Shown in pieces: positions 61,234 through 64,000 of a stretch of 64,000 nt of DNA. A program made the position numbers and the translations under genes. Position 1 is the stretch's first letter, and every line of letters starts with the position of its first letter. The stretch covers positions 32,192 through 96,191 of the forward strand of contig JBKECQ010000021.1 in NCBI GenBank assembly GCA_047974845.1, written 5' to 3'. The notes beneath the pieces are model-generated. The model was not told where the DNA came from, made no database searches, and saw only the letters and a program-made list of their open reading frames with translations. The stretch comes from Aminipila sp047974845. GTDB lineage: Bacteria > Bacillota > Clostridia > Peptostreptococcales > Anaerovoracaceae.

Positions 61234-61983
61234 ATGAAAATAAACGTATTAACACTTTTTCCGGAAATGTTTGTACCCATAATAGAGGGAAGCATTCTTG
61301 GAAGAGCTAAGAAAAAAGGAATTCTTGATGTAGACTTAATAAACATTAGGGATTATAGTAGAGATAAACATAAAAAAGCCGACGACTATCCTTTTGGTGG
61401 CGGAGCCGGTATGGTTATGTCTGCTGACCCTATTTTTCGGGCAATGGAATCCATTGAGGCAGAAGGCAAAAAAAACCTGTATATGTCGCCAAGAGGTAAA
61501 GTTATTGACCATGAAAAAATTCAAGAATTATCCGAAGAAAAAGAATTGGTAATATTGTGTGGTCATTATGAAGGCGTTGATGAAAGAGTTTTAGAATATT
61601 GGAATATTGAAGAAGTTTCAATAGGGGACTACGTTCTTACGGGTGGTGAATTGCCGGCAATGGTTTTAATAGATACGGTGGCTAGATTAATTCCGGATGT
61701 TTTGGCAGGTGAAGAGTCTGCAATGGAAGAGTCTATTTACTCAGGCTTGCTTGAGTACCCGCAGTATACAAAACCAAGAGAATACAACGGTTTAAAAGTA
61801 CCGGAGGTACTTCTTAATGGAAACCATAAATTAATTGCGCTTTGGAAATTTCAGAAGTCTTTAGAGCTTACAAAGGAAAGAAGACCAGATTTGTTTGAAA
61901 AATATTTAAATGAGCATGGTACATTGTCCAAAGAAGAACTTAAAATATTAAAGGAAGTTGAAAGTATGGACAAAAAGGTGTAA
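61234..61983 (+). CDS. trmD: tRNA (guanine-N1-)-methyltransferase TrmD
   Basis: TrmD methylates G37 of tRNA using SAM and has a trefoil-knot fold. The 249-residue length is normal. Motifs are TLFPEMFVPI near the start, PFGGGAGMVMSADP near residue 55, YEGVDERV near 110, and the knot region GDYVLTGGELPAMVLIDTVARL near 135. In most Firmicutes rplS follows directly; here it is replaced by an HlyD-like gene. Confidence 0.97.
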   Translation: MKINVLTLFPEMFVPIIEGSILGRAKKKGILDVDLINIRDYSRDKHKKADDYPFGGGAGMVMSADPIFRAMESIEAEGKKNLYMSPRGKVIDHEKIQELSEEKELVILCGHYEGVDERVLEYWNIEEVSIGDYVLTGGELPAMVLIDTVARLIPDVLAGEESAMEESIYSGLLEYPQYTKPREYNGLKVPEVLLNGNHKLIALWKFQKSLELTKERRPDLFEKYLNEHGTLSKEELKILKEVESMDKKV

Positions 61984-62002
61984 AATAATAAGGGTGAATG
62001 TT

Positions 62003-63010
62003 TTGACAAAAAGAAACAAAAGATTACTTTTACTGTATATTATGACAGTAGTTAGTTTAGGAATTATAACAGAGCTAGTGCCTGAGCTAACAGGGGCTTT
62101 GACACAAACTGAAATTCTTCAATATGAAAATATGCAAATTACTGATCAGGTGAAATGTTATTTGGTTAGAAATGAAACTGTATATTTAGCACCCCATGCA
62201 GGGGCAATAAACTATTATATTGAAAATGGCACCAAGGTAAGGAAAAATTCTAAGATTTTAGATATAGCACCTCAAGCAGCTGCCAGTGAAACCTCAATTT
62301 ATCAGGATATGGTTACAAGACTGGGAAGCACTGATGTGACTCTTACTCAAATGAATACTGCTAAGAATGGTGTTGTATGCTATTATGTTGATGGTTATGA
62401 AGGGTTTTTTACACCGGAAACCATGGATAAATTGACGTACAAGCAGGTAGAGATTTTAAAGCTTAAACCTATTAATCTTACTAGAAAAACAACATTGGCA
62501 GGAGAACCACTTTTCAAGATATGCGAAAGCAATTTTTGGTACATGATGGCATGGGTTGATCCCAGTAATATTTCAAAATATGAGGAAGGCAATGATATAA
62601 AAATAGATTTTCCTTTAGGGCAGATTAAAGCAAGAGTGGAAAAGATAATAGACCAAGGTGATAAATGGCTTGTTATCATGAAAACTACTAGATATTACGA
62701 AGATTATGCAAAGATTAGAAGTGCAAATGTTAACATAATTACGCAGGATTACTCAGGAATAAAAATTAAAAATTCCAGCATAACAACAGAGGATGGAGTT
62801 GCCGGTGTATACATAAAATCCAAAAATGGCGAATTCGTTTTTAAACCTGTAAAGATTATAACCAGTGATGGAGACTATTCTCTTGTTAATGTATCAAAAT
62901 TCTATGACAAAGAGGGTAAGGAAGTCAGTACAGTAGAAATTTATGATGAAATACTAAAAAATCCAAAGAAGGATCTTAAAAGTTCAAAGCCGAATAATAA
63001 TACTGATTAA
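62003..63010 (+). CDS. HlyD-like membrane-anchored protein of the SepF/YggS neighbourhood
   Basis: A ~335-residue protein with an N-terminal membrane helix (~8-28), then a biotinyl-lipoyl/HlyD-like segment (CYLVRNETVYLAPHAGAINYYIENGTKVRK) and a beta-rich extracytoplasmic region that ends in a polar, Lys/Asn-rich tail. It resembles the HlyD-family adaptor-like proteins often encoded before yggS and sepF in Clostridia. I chose the TTG at 62003, which follows AAGGGTG; a GTG at 61994 and a longer frame overlapping trmD to 61958 are possible. Role unknown; division-linked by neighbourhood only. Confidence 0.65.
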   Translation: MTKRNKRLLLLYIMTVVSLGIITELVPELTGALTQTEILQYENMQITDQVKCYLVRNETVYLAPHAGAINYYIENGTKVRKNSKILDIAPQAAASETSIYQDMVTRLGSTDVTLTQMNTAKNGVVCYYVDGYEGFFTPETMDKLTYKQVEILKLKPINLTRKTTLAGEPLFKICESNFWYMMAWVDPSNISKYEEGNDIKIDFPLGQIKARVEKIIDQGDKWLVIMKTTRYYEDYAKIRSANVNIITQDYSGIKIKNSSITTEDGVAGVYIKSKNGEFVFKPVKIITSDGDYSLVNVSKFYDKEGKEVSTVEIYDEILKNPKKDLKSSKPNNNTD

Positions 63011-63074
63011 AATTTAAAGTCAAATTAATTAAGATTAATTAATGTATAGATGAAAAGAAGGGGTGAGTTCTTTT

Positions 63075-63776
63075 ATGTCAATTAAAGAGAATATTGACAG
63101 GATAAATAAGATAAAAGAAGCTGCAGCCATTAAGGCTGGTAAAAGAGGAGAAGAAATACTTCTTGTGGCGGTAACAAAAACAAGAACTCCGGAAGAACTA
63201 AATGAAGCAATTGATGCAGGAATTACGGATATAGGGGAAAACAAAGTCCAAGAGGTCATGGACAAATTTGATTATGTAAAACCTGTAAGATGGCATCTAA
63301 TAGGTCATTTACAGACCAATAAAGTAAAATATATAATAGATAAAGTAGCAATGATTCATTCTGTAGATTCAATAAAACTTGCTAATGAAATTAATAAAAG
63401 AGCGGAGCAGCATGGACTAACTATGGATATATTAATTCAGGTAAATGCAGCAGAAGAAGAGAGTAAGTTTGGAATTACTACAGATGAAACTGAAAGTATG
63501 ATTAAGTACATTTTAGAAAACTGTCCTAATATTAGGGTGCGTGGATTGATGTGTATAGCACCATTTGAAGATAATCCGGATGATGTTAGAGTGTTTTTTG
63601 CACAAGTTAAGGAACAGTATGATCAGTTCTCAAAAATTGAACATGAGAGACTAGATTTCAAGTATTTATCAATGGGAATGTCACATGACTTTGAGGTTGC
63701 CATAGAAGAAGGTTCAAACCTTGTTAGAGTTGGTACTGCAATTTTTGGGACAAGAAATTACAATAAATCCATATAG
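63075..63776 (+). CDS. YggS-family pyridoxal-phosphate-binding protein
   Basis: A 233-residue PLP homeostasis protein (PLPBP/YggS family; fold-type III barrel, no known catalytic activity). LLVAVTKTRTPEELNEAI contains the PLP lysine near residue 33, and GENKVQEVMDKF, RWHLIGHLQTNKVKYI, SVDSIKLA and the late LSMGMSHDFEVAIEEGSNLVRVG are diagnostic. ATG at 63075 is preferred over 63063, with GAAGGGGTGAG upstream. It is 9 bp before sepF, the usual arrangement in Firmicutes. Confidence 0.95.
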   Translation: MSIKENIDRINKIKEAAAIKAGKRGEEILLVAVTKTRTPEELNEAIDAGITDIGENKVQEVMDKFDYVKPVRWHLIGHLQTNKVKYIIDKVAMIHSVDSIKLANEINKRAEQHGLTMDILIQVNAAEEESKFGITTDETESMIKYILENCPNIRVRGLMCIAPFEDNPDDVRVFFAQVKEQYDQFSKIEHERLDFKYLSMGMSHDFEVAIEEGSNLVRVGTAIFGTRNYNKSI

Positions 63777-63785
63777 GAGGTTAAT

Positions 63786-64000
63786 ATGGGACTTTTTGGA
63801 ATGTTTAAAGACTTAGTAGGGATAGAAGATGTAGACGACGATGATATTCAAGAAGAAGAAATCCAAGCAGCCGCAGCTGAGATCGAAAGAAAATCCGTAG
63901 AAACAAGGAATTCATTTACAACTCCGAGACCGGAGATTAAGGAGCCAAAGGTGGTGCCAATGCAAAGTAAACCTATTTCAGCAAATACAGTTCCCTTTAA
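63786..64000 (+). CDS. sepF: Cell division protein SepF, 3' partial
   Basis: The frame starts MGLFGMFKDLVGIEDVDDDD and runs off the right edge. This N-terminal membrane-targeting amphipathic helix followed by an acidic linker is typical of SepF, which anchors and bundles FtsZ. The globular SepF domain lies outside the window. AGGAGG precedes the start. Positioned directly after yggS, as in other Firmicutes. Confidence 0.93.
   Translation, partial: MGLFGMFKDLVGIEDVDDDDIQEEEIQAAAAEIERKSVETRNSFTTPRPEIKEPKVVPMQSKPISANTVPF

Overview
The window looks like a piece of chromosome from a low-GC, anaerobic, spore-forming member of the Clostridia. The evidence is AT-rich DNA with Shine-Dalgarno sequences of the GGAGG type, a lysine-fermentation enzyme (Kce) at the left edge, a trimeric electron-bifurcating-type [FeFe] hydrogenase (HydABC), a SleC-like spore cortex-lytic protein, WhiA, a T-box leader and a YtrA-type GntR/ABC cassette. 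The gene mix would suit an amino-acid-fermenting group such as Peptostreptococcaceae or the Anaerovoracaceae (Family XIII) relatives, but the sequence alone does not settle the genus. I saw no rRNA, tRNA, CRISPR array, insertion sequence or prophage, although tRNAs could be missed by eye.

Layout. 1-9.5 kb: kce (partial), whiA, a DnaA-box-like cluster, a DUF554 membrane protein, a zinc-ribbon protein, the DUF711/ACT pair, an Elp3-like radical SAM protein, a putative GME-fold protein, ung, and an NhaC-type antiporter. 9.7-15.9 kb: an amidase, a methyltransferase, typA, a divergent cis-prenyltransferase and an orphan polyamine-binding lipoprotein. 15.9-20.7 kb (minus strand): two paralogous 109-residue membrane proteins, a histidine kinase/response regulator pair and a YfmM-like ABC-F ATPase.

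21.0-27.9 kb is the most distinctive region. A perfect-consensus promoter drives a compact Tad/Flp-like (type IVc-like) locus: a SAF-domain CpaB-like protein, a TadZ/CpaE-like protein with a degenerate P-loop, a CpaF/TadA-like ATPase, two TadB/TadC-like membrane proteins, three short proteins sharing an MKQ(L/I)IVL leader, another small membrane-anchored protein, and a membrane-anchored cysteine hydrolase that looks like a circularly permuted NlpC/P60 enzyme. The last gene overlaps cobT by ATGA. No prepilin peptidase, secretin or conventional large pilin is present.

28.9-35 kb: a T-box leader and a ThrS lacking the N-terminal TGS domain, then (minus strand) an M15-like peptidase with a peptidoglycan-binding domain and a SleC-like protein carrying four such domains. 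34.3-43 kb is a redox unit. On the minus strand lies a putative sensory cassette (DRTGG protein, anti-sigma-type ATPase, HydS-like [FeFe]-hydrogenase homologue, second DRTGG protein, PHP phosphoesterase). Divergently on the plus strand lies hydC, a histidine-kinase-like ATPase, a 2Fe-2S protein, hydB and hydA. The inferred logic is that the minus-strand cassette senses redox or H2 state and controls fermentation, while HydABC handles electrons.

43-53.6 kb: yjfB preceded by a 26-bp tandem repeat, a MocR-like regulator whose PLP lysine is replaced by serine, a YhiN-type flavoprotein, pepT, a 2-TM potassium channel, an Orn/Lys/Arg decarboxylase-family enzyme, and a GntR (YtrA-like)-ABC ATPase-permease operon on the minus strand with an exact AGTGTA-N13-TACACT operator. 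53.9-64 kb: asnA, a secreted amidase, sppA, then the conserved ylxM-ffh-rpsP-khpA-rimM-trmD housekeeping run (without rplS), an HlyD-like protein, a YggS-family PLP protein and the start of sepF.
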